Positions 10,548 to 24,494 of a DNA stretch of 64,000 bases are shown one piece after another. Every line of letters begins with the position of its first letter. Position 1 is the first letter of the stretch. The DNA lies in the NCBI RefSeq assembly GCF_963576545.1, contig NW_026870551.1, forward strand, positions 44,288 through 108,287, given 5' to 3'. The notes beneath the pieces were generated by a model. It was not told the origin of the DNA, made no database searches, and was given only the letters and a program-made list of their open reading frames with translations. This DNA is from Limanda limanda. Taxonomy: Eukaryota; Chordata; Actinopteri; Pleuronectiformes; Pleuronectidae. Both the position numbers and the translations under genes were made by a program.

Positions 10548-10710
10548 GTTATTCAAGAATATCTCTTTCTCCTATGTGCTTTCAAACCTAACCCTAACCC
10601 TAACCCTTCCGAAAGTCGGAGAAGCTCAAGGATGGTACTGATCGATGCGCGCAAACCCATTTAGTGGGGGTAGAGCCTACTTGCAAGTCTCTCCGACCTT
10701 CACAAAAAAA
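10548..10710 (+). repeat. A unit with altered first C-run
   Basis: TTTCATCCCTAA is changed to TTTCAAACCTAA near 10584, so the first C-run is lost and three remain. The unit also has GCGCAAACCC instead of GCGCAACCCC near 10653, and the GGTACTGATC variant. It is one of the most diverged A units in the window. Confidence 0.9.
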
Positions 10711-12471
10711 GTTATTCAAGAATATCTCCTCAGATTTGGGGGAATTTCGTCGGTCGACCTCTTCCGAAGGTCGTACAAGCTCGGGGATGGTACCAATCGA
10801 TCAGCAGGACCCCAATTAGTCCAGATGCAACCACTTTCCAAGTCTCTCCGACCTTCACAAAAAAAGTTATTCAAGAATATCTCTTTCTCCTATGTGCTTT
10901 CATCCCTAACCCTAACCCTAACCCTTCCGAAAGTCGGAGAAGCTCAAGGATGGTACTGATCGATGCGCGCAACCCCATTTAGTGGGGGTAGAGCCTACTT
11001 GCAAGTCTCTCCGACCTTCACAAAAAAAGTTATTCAAGAATATCTCCTCAGATTTGGGGGAATTTCGTCGGTCGACCTCTTCCGAAGGTCGTACAAGCTC
11101 GGGGATGGTACCAATCGATCCGCAGGACCCAAATTAGTCCAGATGCAACCACTTTCCAAGTCTCTCCGACCTTCACAAAAAAAGTTATTCAAGAATATCT
11201 CTTTCTCCTATGTGCTTTCATCCCTAACCCTAACCCTAACCCTTCCGAAAGTCGGAGAAGCTCAAGGATGGTACCGATCGATGCGCGCTACCCCATTTAG
11301 TGGGGGTAGAGCCTACTTGCAAGTCTCTCCGACCTTCACAAAAAAAGTTATTCAAGAATATCTCTTTCTCCTATGTGCTTTCATCCCTAACCCTAACCCT
11401 AACCCTTCCGAAAGTCGGAGAAGCTCAAGGATGGTACCGATCGATGCGCGCAACCCCATTTAGTGGGGGTAGAGCCTACTTGCAAGTCTCTCCGACCTTC
11501 ACAAAAAAAGTTATTCAAGAATATCTCCTCAGATTTGGGGGAATTTCGTCGGTCGACCTCTTCCGAAGGTCGTACAAGCTCGGGGATGGTACCAATCGAT
11601 CCGCAGGACCCAAATTAGTCCAGATGCAACCACTTTCCAAGTCTCTCCGACCTTCACAAAAAAAGTTATTCAAGAATATCTCTTTCTCCTATGTGCTTTC
11701 ATCCCTAACCCTAACCCTAACCCTTCCGAAAGTCGGAGAAGCTCAAGGATGGTACCGATCGATGCGCGCTACCCCATTTAGTGGGGGTAGAGCCTACTTG
11801 CAAGTCTCTCCGACCTTCACAAAAAAAGTTATTCAAGAATATCTCTTTCTCCTATGTGCTTTCATCCCTAACCCTAACCCTAACCCTTCCGAAAGTCGGA
11901 GAAGCTCAAGGATGGTACCGATCGATGCGCGCTACCCCATTTAGTGGGGGTAGAGCCTACTTGCAAGTCTCTCCGACCTTCACAAAAAAAGTTATTCAAG
12001 AATATCTCTTTCTCCTATGTGCTTTCATCCCTAACCCTAACCCTAACCCTTCCGAAAGTCGGAGAAGCTCAAGGATGGTACCGATCGATGCGCGTAACCC
12101 CATTTAGTGGGGGTAGAGCCTACTTGCAAGTCTCTCCGACCTTCACAAAAAAAGTTATTCAAGAATATCTCCTCAGATTTGGGGGAATTTCGTCGGTCGA
12201 CCTCTTCCGAAGGTCGTACAAGCTCGGGGATGGTACCAATCGATCCGCAGGACCCAAATTAGTCCAGATGCAACCACTTTCCAAGTCTATCCGACCTTCA
12301 CAAAAAAAGTTATTCAAGAATATCTCTTTCTCCTATGTGCTTTCATCCCTAACCCTAACCCTAACCCTTCCGAAAGTCGGAGAAGCTCAAGGATGGTACC
12401 GATCGATGCGCGCTACCCCATTTAGTGGGGGTAGAGCCTACTTGCAAGTCTCTCCGACCTTCACAAAAAAA

Positions 12472-15007
12472 GTTATTCAAGAATATCTCCTCAGATTTGG
12501 GGGAATTTCGTCGGTCGACCTCTTCCGAAGGTCGTACAAGCTCGGGGATGGTACCAATCGATCCGCAGGACCCAAATTAGTCCAGATGCAACCACTTTCC
12601 AAGTCTCTCCGACCTTCACAAAAAAAGTTATTCAAGAATATCTCTTTCTCCTATGTGCTTTCATCCCTAACCCTAACCCTAACCCTTCCGAAAGTCGGAG
12701 AAGCTCAAGGATGGTACCGATCGATGCGCGCTACCCCATTTAGTGGGGGTAAAGCCTACTTGCAAGTCTCTCCGACCTTCAAAAAAAAAGTTATTCAAGA
12801 ATATCTCTTTCTCCTATGTGCTTTCATCCCTAACCCTAACCCTTCCGAAAGTCGGAGAAGCTCAAGGATGGTACCGATCGATGCGCGCAACCCCATTTAG
12901 TGGGGGTAGAGCCTACTTGCAAGTCTCTCCGACCTTCACAAAAAAAGTTATTCAAGAATATCTCCTCAGATTTGGGGGAATTTCGTCGGTCGACCTCTTC
13001 CAAAGGTCGTACAAGCTCGGGGATGGTACCAATCGATCTGCAGGACCCAAATTAGTCCAGATGCAACCACTTTCCAAGTCTCTCCGACCTTCACAAAAAA
13101 AGTTATTCAAGAATATCTCTTTCTCCTATGTGCTTTCATCCCTAACCCTAACCCTTCCGAAAGTCGGAGAAGCTCAAGGATGGTACCGATCGATGCGCGC
13201 TACCCCATTTAGTGGGGGTAGAGCCTACTTGCAAGTCTCTCCGACCTTCACAAAAAAAGTTATTCAAGAATATCTCCTCAGATTTGGGGGAATTTCGTCG
13301 GTCGACCTCTTCCGAAGGTCGTACAAGCTCGGGGATGGTACCAATCGATCCGCAGGACCCAAATTAGTCCAGATGCAACCACTTTCCAAGTCTCTCCGAC
13401 CTTCACAAAAAAAGTTATTCAAGAATATCTCTTTCTCCTATGTGCTTTCATCCCTAACCCTAACCCTAACCCTTCCGAAAGTCGGAGAAGCTCAAGGATG
13501 GTACCGATCGATGCGCGCTACCCCATTTAGTGGGGGTAGAGCCTACTTGCAAGTCTCTCCGACCTTCACAAAAAAAGTTATTCAAGAATATCTCTTTCTC
13601 CTATGTGCTTTCATCCCTAACCCTAACCCTAACCCTTCCGAAAGTCGGAGAAGCTCAAGGATGGTACCGATCGATGCGCGCTACCCCATTTAGTGGGGGT
13701 AGAGCCTACTTGCAAGTCTCTCCGACCTTCACAAAAAAAGTTATTCAAGAATATCTCCTCAGATTTGGGGGAATTTCGTCGGTCGACCTCTTCCGAAGGT
13801 CGTACAAGCTCGGGGATGGTACCAATCGATCCGCAGGACCCAAATTAGTCCAGATGCAACCACTTTCCAAGTCTCTCCGACCTTCACAAAAAAAGTTATT
13901 CAAGAATATCTCTTTCTCCTATGTGCTTTCATCCCTAACCCTAACCCTAACCCTTCCGAAAGTCGGAGAAGCTCAAGGATGGTACCGATCGATGCGCGCT
14001 ACCCCATTTAGTGGGGGTAAAGCCTACTTGCAAGTCTCTCCGACCTTCAAAAAAAAAGTTATTCAAGAATATCTCTTTCTCCTATGTGCTTTCATCCCTA
14101 ACCCTAACCCTTCCGAAAGTCGGAGAAGCTCAAGGATGGTACCGATCGATGCGCGCAACCCCATTTAGTGGGGGTAGAGCCTACTTGCAAGTCTCTCCGA
14201 CCTTCACAAAAAAAGTTATTCAAGAATATCTCCTCAGATTTGGGGGAATTTCGTCGGTCGACCTCTTCCAAAGGTCGTACAAGCTCGGGGATGGTACCAA
14301 TCGATCTGCAGGACCCAAATTAGTCCAGATGCAACCACTTTCCAAGTCTCTCCGACCTTCACAAAAAAAGTTATTCAAGAATATCTCTTTCTCCTATGTG
14401 CTTTCATCCCTAACCCTAACCCTTCCGAAAGTCGGAGAAGCTCAAGGATGGTACCGATCGATGCGCGCTACCCCATTTAGTGGGGGTAGAGCCTACTTGC
14501 AAGTCTCTCCGACCTTCACAAAAAAAGTTATTCAAGAATATCTCCTCAGATTTGGGGGAATTTCGTCGGTCGACCTCTTCCGAAGGTCGTACAAGCTCGG
14601 GGATGGTACCAATCGATCCGCAGGACCCAAATTAGTCCAGATGCAACCACTTTCCAAGTCTCTCCGACCTTCACAAAAAAAGTTATTCAAGAATATCTCT
14701 TTCTCCTATGTGCTTTCATCCCTAACCCTAACCCTAACCCTTCCGAAAGTCGGAGAAGCTCAAGGATGGTACCGATCGATGCGCGCTACCCCATTTAGTG
14801 GGGGTAGAGCCTACTTGCAAGTCTCTCCGACCTTCACAAAAAAAGTTATTCAAGAATATCTCTTTCTCCTATGTGCTTTCATCCCTAACCCTAACCCTAA
14901 CCCTTCCGAAAGTCGGAGAAGCTCAAGGATGGTACCGATCGATGCGCGCTACCCCATTTAGTGGGGGTAGAGCCTACTTGCAAGTCTCTCCGACCTTCAC
15001 AAAAAAA
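12472..15007 (+). repeat. HOR block, two copies of 1268 bp
   Basis: Order B A a B a B A2 twice (12472-13739, 13740-15007). Shared markers: a GGTAAAGCC A ending in nine As (12627, 13895), an a unit with GCGCAACC (12790, 14058), and a B with both TTCCAAAGG and TCTGCAGG (12947, 14215). I saw no differences by eye, suggesting a recent duplication. A third, slightly changed copy lies at 19355-20622. Confidence 0.95.
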
Positions 15008-18000
15008 GTTATTCAAGAATATCTCTTTCTCCTATGTGCTTTCATCCCTAACCCTAACCCTAACCCTTCCGAAAGTCGGAGAAGCTCAAGGATGGTACCG
15101 ATCGATGCGCGCTACCCCATTTAGTGGGGGTAGAGCCTACTTGCAAGTCTCTCCGACCTTCACAAAAAAAGTTATTCAAGAATATCTCTTTCTCCTATGT
15201 GCTTTCATCCCTAACCCTAACCCTAACCCTTCCGAAAGTCGGAGAAGCTCAAGGATGGTACCGATCGATGCGCGCTACCCCATTTAGTGGGGGTAGAGCC
15301 TACTTGCAAGTCTCTCCGACCTTCACAAAAAAAGTTATTCAAGAATATCTCCTCAGATTTGGGGGAATTTCGTCGGTCGACCTCTTCCGAAGGTCGTACA
15401 AGCTCGGGGATGGTACCAATCGATCCGCAGGACCCAAATTAGTCCAGATGCAACCACTTTTCAAGTCTCTCCGACCTTCACAAAAAAAGTTATTCAAGAA
15501 TATCTCTTTCTCCTATGTGCTTTCATCCCTAACCCTAACCCTAACCCTTCCGAAAGTCGGAGAAGCTCAAGGATGGTACCGATCGATGCGCGCTACCCCA
15601 TTTAGTGGGGGTAGAGCCTACTTGCAAGTCTCTCCGACCTTCACAAAAAAAGTTATTCAAGAATATCTCTTTCTCCTATGTGCTTTCATCCCTAACCCTA
15701 ACCCTAACCCTTCCGAAAGTCGGAGAAGCTCAAGGATGGTACCGATCGATGCGCGCTACCCCATTTAGTGGGGGTAGAGCCTACTTGCAAGTCTCTCCGA
15801 CCTTCACAAAAAAAGTTATTCAAGAATATCTCCTCAGATTTGGGGGAATTTCGTCGGTCGACCTCTTCCGAAGGTCGTACAAGCTCGGGGATGGTACCAA
15901 TCGATCCGCAGGACCCAAATTAGTCCAGATGCAACCACTTTCCAAGTCTCTCCGACCTTCACAAAAAAAGTTATTCAAGAATATCTCTTTCTCCTATGTG
16001 CTTTCATCCCTAACCCTAACCCTAACCCTTCCGAACGTCGGAGAAGCTCAAGGATGGTACCGATCGATGCGCGCTACCCCATTTAGTGGGGGTAGAGCCT
16101 ACTTGCAAGTCTCTCCGACCTTCACAAAAAAAGTTATTCAAGAATATCTCTTTCTCCTATGTGCTTTCATCCCTAACCCTAACCCTAACCCTTCCGAAAG
16201 TCGGAGAAGCTCAAGGATGGTACCGATCGATGCGCGCTACCCCATTTAGTGGGGGTAGAGCCTACTTGCAAGTCTCTCCGACCTTCACAAAAAAAGTTAT
16301 TCAAGAATATCTCTTTCTCCTATGTGCTTTCATCCCTAACCCTAACCCTAACCCTTCCGAAAGTCGGAGAAGCTCAAGGATGGTACTGATCGATGCGCGC
16401 AACCCCATTTAGTGGGGGTAGAGCCTACTTGCAAGTCTCTCCGACCTTCACAAAAAAAGTTATTCAAGAATATCTCCTCAGATTTGGGGGAATTTCGTCG
16501 GTCGACCTCTTCCGAAGGTCGTACAAGCTCGGGGATGGTACCAATCGATCCGCAGGACCCAAATTAGTCCAGATGCAACCACTTTCCAAGTCTCTCCGAC
16601 CTTCACAAAAAAAGTTATTCAAGAATATCTCTTTCTCCTATGTGCTTTCATCCCTAACCCTAACCCTAACCCTTCCGAAAGTCGGAGAAGCTCAAGGATG
16701 GTACCGATCGATGCGCGCTACCCCATTTAGTGGGGGTAGAGCCTGCTTGCAAGTCTCTCCGACCTTCACAAAAAAAGTTATTCAAGAATATCTCTTTCTC
16801 CTATGTGCTTTCATCCCTAACCCTAACCCTAACCCTTCCGAAAGTCGGAGAAGCTCAAGGATGGTACCGATCGATGCGCGCTACCCCATTTAGTGGGGGT
16901 AGAGCCTACTTGCAAGTCTCTCCGACCTTCACAAAAAAAGTTATTCAAGAATATCTCTTTCTCCTATGTGCTTTCATCCCTAACCCTAACCCTAACCCTT
17001 CCGAAAGTCGGAGAAGCTCAAGGATGGTACCGATCGATGCGCGTAACCCCATTTAGTGGGGGTAGAGCCTACTTGCAAGTCTCTCCGACCTTCACAAAAA
17101 AAGTTATTCAAGAATATCTCTTTCTCCTATGTGCTTTCATCCCTAACCCTAACCCTAACCCTTCCGAAAGTCGGAGAAGCTCAAGGATGGTACCGATCGA
17201 TGCGCGCTACCCCATTTAGTGGGGGTAGAGCCTACTTGCAAGTCTCTCCGACCTTCACAAAAAAAGTTATTCAAGAATATCTCTTTCTCCTATGTGCTTT
17301 CATCCCTAACCCTAACCCTAACCCTTCCGAAAGTCGGAGAAGCTCAAGGATGGTACCGATCGATGCGCGCTACCCCATTTAGTGGGGGTAGAGCCTACTT
17401 GCAAGTCTCTCCGACCTTCACAAAAAAAGTTATTCAAGAATATCTCCTCAGATTTGGGGGAATTTCGTCGGTCGACCTCTTCCGAAGGTCGTACAAGCTC
17501 GGGGATGGTACCAATCGATCCGCAGGACCCAAATTAGTCCAGATGCAACCACTTTCCAAGTCTCTCCGACCTTCACAAAAAAAGTTATTCAAGAATATCT
17601 CTTTCTCCTATGTGCTTTCATCCCTAACCCTAACCCTAACCCTTCCGAAAGTCGGAGAAGCTCAAGGATGGTACCGATCGATGCGCGCTACCCCATTTAG
17701 TGGGGGTAAAGCCTACTTGCAAGTCTCTCCGACCTTCACAAAAAAAGTTATTCAAGAATATCTCTTTCTCCTATGTGCTTTCATCCCTAACCCTAACCCT
17801 AACCCTTCCGAAAGTCGGAGAAGCTCAAAGATGGTACCGATCGATGCGCGCAACCCCATTTAGTGGGGGTAGAGCCTACTTGCAAGTCTCTCCGACCTTC
17901 ACAAAAAAAGTTATTCAAGAATATCTCTTTCTCCTATGTGCTTTCATCCCTAACCCTAACCCTAACCCTTCCGAAAGTCGGAGAAGCTCAAGGATGGTAC

Positions 18001-19354
18001 CGATCGATGCGCGCTACCCCATTTAGTGGGGGTAGAGCCTACTTGCAAGTCTCTCCGACCTTCACAAAAAAAGTTATTCAAGAATATCTCTTTCTCCTAT
18101 GTGCTTTCATCCCTAACCCTAACCCTAACCCTTCCGAAAGTCGGAGAAGCTCAAGGATGGTACCGATCGATGCGCGTAACCCCATTTAGTGGGGGTAGAG
18201 CCTACTTGCAAGTCTCTCCGACCTTCACAAAAAAAGTTATTCAAGAATATCTCCTCAGATTTGGGGGAATTTCGTCGGTCGACCTCTTCCGAAGGTCGTA
18301 CAAGCTCGGGGATGGTACCAATCGATCCGCAGGACCCAAATTAGTCCAGATGCAACCACTTTCCAAGTCTCTCCGACCTTCACAAAAAAAGTTATTCAAG
18401 AATATCTCTTTCTCCTATGTGCTTTCATCCCTAACCCTAACCCTAACCCTTCCGAAAGTCGGAGAAGCTCAAGGATGGTACCGATCGATGCGCGCTACCC
18501 CATTTAGTGGGGGTAGAGCCTACTTGCAAGTCTCTCCGACCTTCACAAAAAAAGTTATTCAAGAATATCTCTTTCTCCTATGTGCTTTCATCCCTAACCC
18601 TAACCCTAACCCTTCCGAAAGTCGGAGAAGCTCAAGGATGGTACCGATCGATGCGCGCTACCCCATTTAGTGGGGGTAGAGCCTACTTGCAAGTCTCTCC
18701 GACCTTCACAAAAAAAGTTATTCAAGAATATCTCTTTCTCCTATGTGCTTTCATCCCTAACCCTAACCCTTCCGAAAGTCGGAGAAGCTCAAGGATGGTA
18801 CCGATCGATGCGCGTAACCCCATTTAGTGGGGGTAGAGCCTACTTGCAAGTCTCTCCGACCTTCACAAAAAAAGTTATTCAAGAATATCTCCTCAGATTT
18901 GGGGGAATTTCGTCGGTCGACCTCTTCCGAAGGTCGTACAAGCTCGGGGATGGTACCAATCGATCCGCAGGACCCAAATTAGTCCAGATGCAACCACTTT
19001 CCAAGTCTCTCCGACCTTCACAAAAAAAGTTATTCAAGAATATCTCTTTCTCCTATGTGCTTTCATCCCTAACCCTAACCCTAACCCTTCCGAAAGTCGG
19101 AGAAGCTCAAGGATGGTACCGATCGATGCGCGCTACCCCATTTAGTGGGGGTAGAGCCTACTTGCAAGTCTCTCCGACCTTCACAAAAAAAGTTATTCAA
19201 GAATATCTCTTTCTCCTATGTGCTTTCATCCCTAACCCTAACCCTAACCCTTCCGAAAGTCGGAGAAGCTCAAGGATGGTACCGATCGATGCGCGCTACC
19301 CCATTTAGTGGGGGTAGAGCCTACTTGCAAGTCTCTCCGACCTTCACAAAAAAA
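15008..19354 (+). repeat. Irregular stretch with the longest A run
   Basis: Unit order: A2 B A2 B A3 B A5 B A4 B A2 a B A2. It contains the only run of five A units (16614-17428). Private changes include GCCTGCTTGC near 16744 and CCGAACGTCGG near 16036. GCGTAACC appears at about 17043, 18176 and 18814. The last GGTACTGATC unit before a long gap in that variant is at 16296. Confidence 0.92.
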
Positions 19355-20622
19355 GTTATTCAAGAATATCTCCTCAGATTTGGGGGAATTTCGTCGGTCG
19401 ACCTCTTCCGAAGGTCGTACAAGCTCGGGGATGGTACCAATCGATCCGCAGGACCCAAATTAGTCCAGATGCAACCACTTTCCAAGTCTCTCCGACCTTC
19501 ACAAAAAAAGTTATTCAAGAATATCTCTTTCTCCTATGTGCTTTCATCCCTAACCCTAACCCTAACCCTTCCGAAAGTCGGAGAAGCTCAAGGATGGTAC
19601 CGATCGATGCGCGCTACCCCATTTAGTGGGGGTAAAGCCTACTTGCAAGTCTCTCCGACCTTCAAAAAAAAAGTTATTCAAGAATATCTCTTTCTCCTAT
19701 GTGCTTTCATCCCTAACCCTAACCCTTCCGAAAGTCGGTGAAGCTCAAGGATGGTACCGATCGATGCGCGCAACCCCATTTAGTGGGGGTAGAGCCTACT
19801 TGCAAGTCTCTCCGACCTTCACAAAAAAAGTTATTCAAGAATATCTCCTCAGATTTGGGGGAATTTCGTCGGTCGACCTCTTCCAAAGGTCGTACAAGCT
19901 CGGGGATGGTACCAATCGATCCGCAGGACCCAAATTAGTCCAGATGCAACCACTTTCCAAGTCTCTCCGACCTTCACAAAAAAAGTTATTCAAGAATATC
20001 TCTTTCTCCTATGTGCTTTCATCCCTAACCCTAACCCTTCCGAAAGTCGGAGAAGCTCAAGGATGGTACCGATCGATGCGCGCTACCCCATTTAGTGGGG
20101 GTAGAGCCTACTTGCAAGTCTCTCCGACCTTCACAAAAAAAGTTATTCAAGAATATCTCCTCAGATTTGGGGGAATTTCGTCGGTCGACCTCTTCCGAAG
20201 GTCGTACAAGCTCGGGGATGGTACCAATCGATCCGCAGGACCCAAATTAGTCCAGATGCAACCACTTTCCAAGTCTCTCCGACCTTCACAAAAAAAGTTA
20301 TTCAAGAATATTTCTTTCTCCTATGTGCTTTCATCCCTAACCCTAACCCTAACCCTTCCGAAAGTCGGAGAAGCTCAAGGATGGTACCGATCGATGCGCG
20401 CTACCCCATTTAGTGGGGGTAGAGCCTACTTGCAAGTCTCTCCGACCTTCACAAAAAAAGTTATTCAAGAATATCTCTTTCTCCTATGTGCTTTCATCCC
20501 TAACCCTAACCCTAACCCTTCCGAAAGTCGGAGAAGCTCAAGGATGGTACCGATCGATGCGCGCTACCCCATTTAGTGGGGGTAGAGCCTACTTGCAAGT
20601 CTCTCCGACCTTCACAAAAAAA
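19355..20622 (+). repeat. Displaced third copy of the 1268-bp HOR
   Basis: Order B A a B a B A2, offset 5615 bp from the copy at 13740. It keeps GGTAAAGCC with nine As (19510) and TTCCAAAGG (B at 19830), but has CCGCAGG where the other copies have CTGCAGG, plus private changes GTCGGTGAAG (19739) and AATATTTC (20311). This is a copy separated from its sisters by 4.3 kb of other units. Confidence 0.93.
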
Positions 20623-21266
20623 GTTATTCAAGAATATCTCTTTCTCCTATGTGCTTTCATCCCTAACCCTAACCCTAACCCTTCCGAAAGTCGGAGAAGC
20701 TCAAGGATGGTACCGATCGATGCGCGCTACCCCATTTAGTGGGGGTAGAGCCTACTTGCAAGTCTCTCCGACCTTCACAAAAAAAGTTATTCAAGAATAT
20801 CTCTTTCTCCTATGTGCTTTCATCCCTAACCCTAACCCTAACCCTTCCGAAAGTCGGAGAAGCTCAAGGATGGTACCGATCGATGCGCGCTACCCCATTT
20901 AGTGGGGGTAGAGCCTACTTGCAAGTCTCTCCGACCTTCACAAAAAAAGTTATTCAAGAATATCTCCTCAGATTTGGGGGAATTTCGTCGGTCGACCTCT
21001 TCCGAAGGTCGTACAAGCTCGGGGATGGTACCAATCGATCCGCAGGACCCAAATTAGTCCAGATGCAACCACTTTCCAAGTCTCTCCGACCTTCACAAAA
21101 AAAGTTATTCAAGAATATCTCTTTCTCCTATGTGCTTTCATCCCTAACCCTAACCCTAACCCTTCCGAAAGTCGGAGAAGCTCAAGGATGGTACCGATCG
21201 ATGCGCGCTACCCCATTTAGTGGGGGTAGAGCCTACTTGCAAGTCTCTCCGACCTTCACAAAAAAA
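20623..21266 (+). repeat. Short linker of units, A2 B A
   Basis: Four consensus-like units between the displaced 1268-bp copy and the 1614-bp pair. No distinguishing variants were seen. Confidence 0.92.
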
Positions 21267-24200
21267 GTTATTCAAGAATATCTCTTTCTCCTATGTGCTT
21301 TCATCCCTAACCCTAACCCTAACCCTTCCGAAAGTCGGAGAAGCTCAAGGATGGTACCGATCGATGCGCGCTACCCCATTTAGTGGGGGTAGAGCCTACT
21401 TGCAAGTCTCTCCGACCTTCACAAAAAAAGTTATTCAAGAATATCTCCTCAGATTTGGGGGAATTTCGTCGGTCGACCTCTTCCGAAGGTCGTACAAGCT
21501 CGTGGATGGTACCAATCGATCCGCAGGACCCAAATTAGTCCAGATGCAACCACTTTCCAAGTCTCTCCGACCTTCACAAAAAAAGTTATTCAAGAATATC
21601 TCTTTCTCCTATGTGCTTTCATCCCTAACCCTAACCCTAACCCTTCCGAAAGTCGGAGAAGCTCAAGGATGGTACCGATCGATGCGCGCTACCCCATTTA
21701 GTGGGGGTAAAGCCTACTTGCAAGTCTCTCCGACCTTCACAAAAAAAGTTATTCAAGAATATCTCTTTCTCCTATGTGCTTTCATCCCTAACCCTAACCC
21801 TAACCCTTCCGAAAGTCGGAGAAGCTCAAGGATGGTACCGATCGATGCGCGCAACCCCATTTAGTGGGGGTAGAGCCTACTTGCAAGTCTCTCCGACCTT
21901 CACAAAAAAAGTTATTCAAGAATATCTCTTTCTCCTATGTGCTTTCATCCCTAACCCTAACCCTAACCCTTCCGAAAGTCGGAGAAGCTCAAGGATGGTA
22001 CCGATCGATGCGCGCTACCCCATTTAGTGGGGGTAGAGCCTACTTGCAAGTCTCTCCGACCTTCACAAAAAAAGTTATTCAAGAATATCTCTTTCTCCTA
22101 TGTGCTTTCATCCCTAACCCTAACCCTAACCCTTCCGAAAGTCGGAGAAGCTCAAGGATGGTACCGATCGATGCGCGTAACCCCATTTAGTGGGGGTAGA
22201 GCCTACTTGCAAGTCTCTCCGACCTTCACAAAAAAAGTTATTCAAGAATATCTCCTCAGATTTGGGGGAATTTCGTCGGTCGACCTCTTCCGAAGGTCGT
22301 ACAAGCTCGGGGATGGTACCAATCGATCCGCAGGACCCAAATTAGTCCAGATGCAACCACTTTCCAAGTCTCTCCGACCTTCACAAAAAAAGTTATTCAA
22401 GAATATCTCTTTCTCCTATGTGCTTTCATCCCTAACCCTAACCCTAACCCTTCCGAAAGTCGGAGAAGCTCAAGAATGGTACCGATCGATGCGCGCTACC
22501 CCATTTAGTGGGGGTAGAGCCTACTTGCAAGTCTCTCCGACCTTCACAAAAAAAGTTATTCAAGAATATCTCTTTCTCCTATGTGCTTTCATCCCTAACC
22601 CTAACCCTAACCCTTCCGAAAGTCGGAGAAGCTCAAGGATGGTACCGATCGATGCGCGCTACCCCATTTAGTGGGGGTAGAGCCTACTTGCAAGTCTCTC
22701 CGACCTTCACAAAAAAAGTTATTCAAGAATATCTCTTTCTCCTATGTGCTTTCATCCCTAACCCTAACCCTAACCCTTCCGAAAGTCGGAGAAGCTCAAG
22801 GATGGTACCGATCGATGCGCGTAACCCCATTTAGTGGGGGTAGAGCCTACTTGCAAGTCTCTCCGACCTTCACAAAAAAAGTTATTCAAGAATATCTCTT
22901 TCTCCTATGTGCTTTCATCCCTAACCCTAACCCTAACCCTTCCGAAAGTCGGAGAAGCTCAAGGATGGTACCGATCGATGCGCGCTACCCCATTTAGTGG
23001 GGGTAGAGCCTACTTGCAAGTCTCTCCGACCTTCACAAAAAAAGTTATTCAAGAATATCTCCTCAGATTTGGGGGAATTTCGTCGGTCGACCTCTTCCGA
23101 AGGTCGTACAAGCTCGTGGATGGTACCAATCGATCCGCAGGACCCAAATTAGTCCAGATGCAACCACTTTCCAAGTCTCTCCGACCTTCACAAAAAAAGT
23201 TATTCAAGAATATCTCTTTCTCCTATGTGCTTTCATCCCTAACCCTAACCCTAACCCTTCCGAAAGTCGGAGAAGCTCAAGGATGGTACCGATCGATGCG
23301 CGCTACCCCATTTAGTGGGGGTAAAGCCTACTTGCAAGTCTCTCCGACCTTCACAAAAAAAGTTATTCAAGAATATCTCTTTCTCCTATGTGCTTTCATC
23401 CCTAACCCTAACCCTAACCCTTCCGAAAGTCGGAGAAGCTCAAGGATGGTACCGATCGATGCGCGCAACCCCATTTAGTGGGGGTAGAGCCTACTTGCAA
23501 GTCTCTCCGACCTTCACAAAAAAAGTTATTCAAGAATATCTCTTTCTCCTATGTGCTTTCATCCCTAACCCTAACCCTAACCCTTCCGAAAGTCGGAGAA
23601 GCTCAAGGATGGTACCGATCGATGCGCGCTACCCCATTTAGTGGGGGTAGAGCCTACTTGCAAGTCTCTCCGACCTTCACAAAAAAAGTTATTCAAGAAT
23701 ATCTCTTTCTCCTATGTGCTTTCATCCCTAACCCTAACCCTAACCCTTCCGAAAGTCGGAGAAGCTCAAGGATGGTACCGATCGATGCGCGTAACCCCAT
23801 TTAGTGGGGGTAGAGCCTACTTGCAAGTCTCTCCGACCTTCACAAAAAAAGTTATTCAAGAATATCTCCTCAGATTTGGGGGAATTTCGTCGGTCGACCT
23901 CTTCCGAAGGTCGTACAAGCTCGGGGATGGTACCAATCGATCCGCAGGACCCAAATTAGTCCAGATGCAACCACTTTCCAAGTCTCTCCGACCTTCACAA
24001 AAAAAGTTATTCAAGAATATCTCTTTCTCCTATGTGCTTTCATCCCTAACCCTAACCCTAACCCTTCCGAAAGTCGGAGAAGCTCAAGAATGGTACCGAT
24101 CGATGCGCGCTACCCCATTTAGTGGGGGTAGAGCCTACTTGCAAGTCTCTCCGACCTTCACAAAAAAAGTTATTCAAGAATATCTCTTTCTCCTATGTGC

Positions 24201-24494
24201 TTTCATCCCTAACCCTAACCCTAACCCTTCCGAAAGTCGGAGAAGCTCAAGGATGGTACCGATCGATGCGCGCTACCCCATTTAGTGGGGGTAGAGCCTA
24301 CTTGCAAGTCTCTCCGACCTTCACAAAAAAAGTTATTCAAGAATATCTCTTTCTCCTATGTGCTTTCATCCCTAACCCTAACCCTAACCCTTCCGAAAGT
24401 CGGAGAAGCTCAAGGATGGTACCGATCGATGCGCGTAACCCCATTTAGTGGGGGTAGAGCCTACTTGCAAGTCTCTCCGACCTTCACAAAAAAA
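21267..24494 (+). repeat. HOR block, two copies of 1614 bp
   Basis: Order A B A4 B A3 twice (21267-22880, 22881-24494). Shared markers: B with CTCGTGGATGG (21430, 23044), A with GGTAAAGCC (ending at 21747 and 23361), A with CAAGAATGG (22392, 24006), and GCGTAACC units (22074, 23688). The CTCGTGGATGG variant was seen nowhere else in the window. Confidence 0.95.

Larger units (their letters stand above)
6217..12471 (+). repeat. Irregular, more diverged A/B stretch
   Basis: Unit order: A2 B A B A2 B A4 B A2 B A2 B A2 B a B A4 B A B A2 B A3 B A. There is no HOR longer than a trimer; B A2 (481 bp) occurs three times in a row at 8149-8629, 8630-9110 and 9111-9591. Private substitutions are more frequent than elsewhere: CACAAAAACAG near 6859, CTCCTCCG near 6911, ATTAAGTGG near 7291, TGGGAGTAG near 8105, CTCCAACC near 10206, TCAGCAGG near 10802, and all five altered hexamer tracts. 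It may be an older or less homogenised part. Confidence 0.9.
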
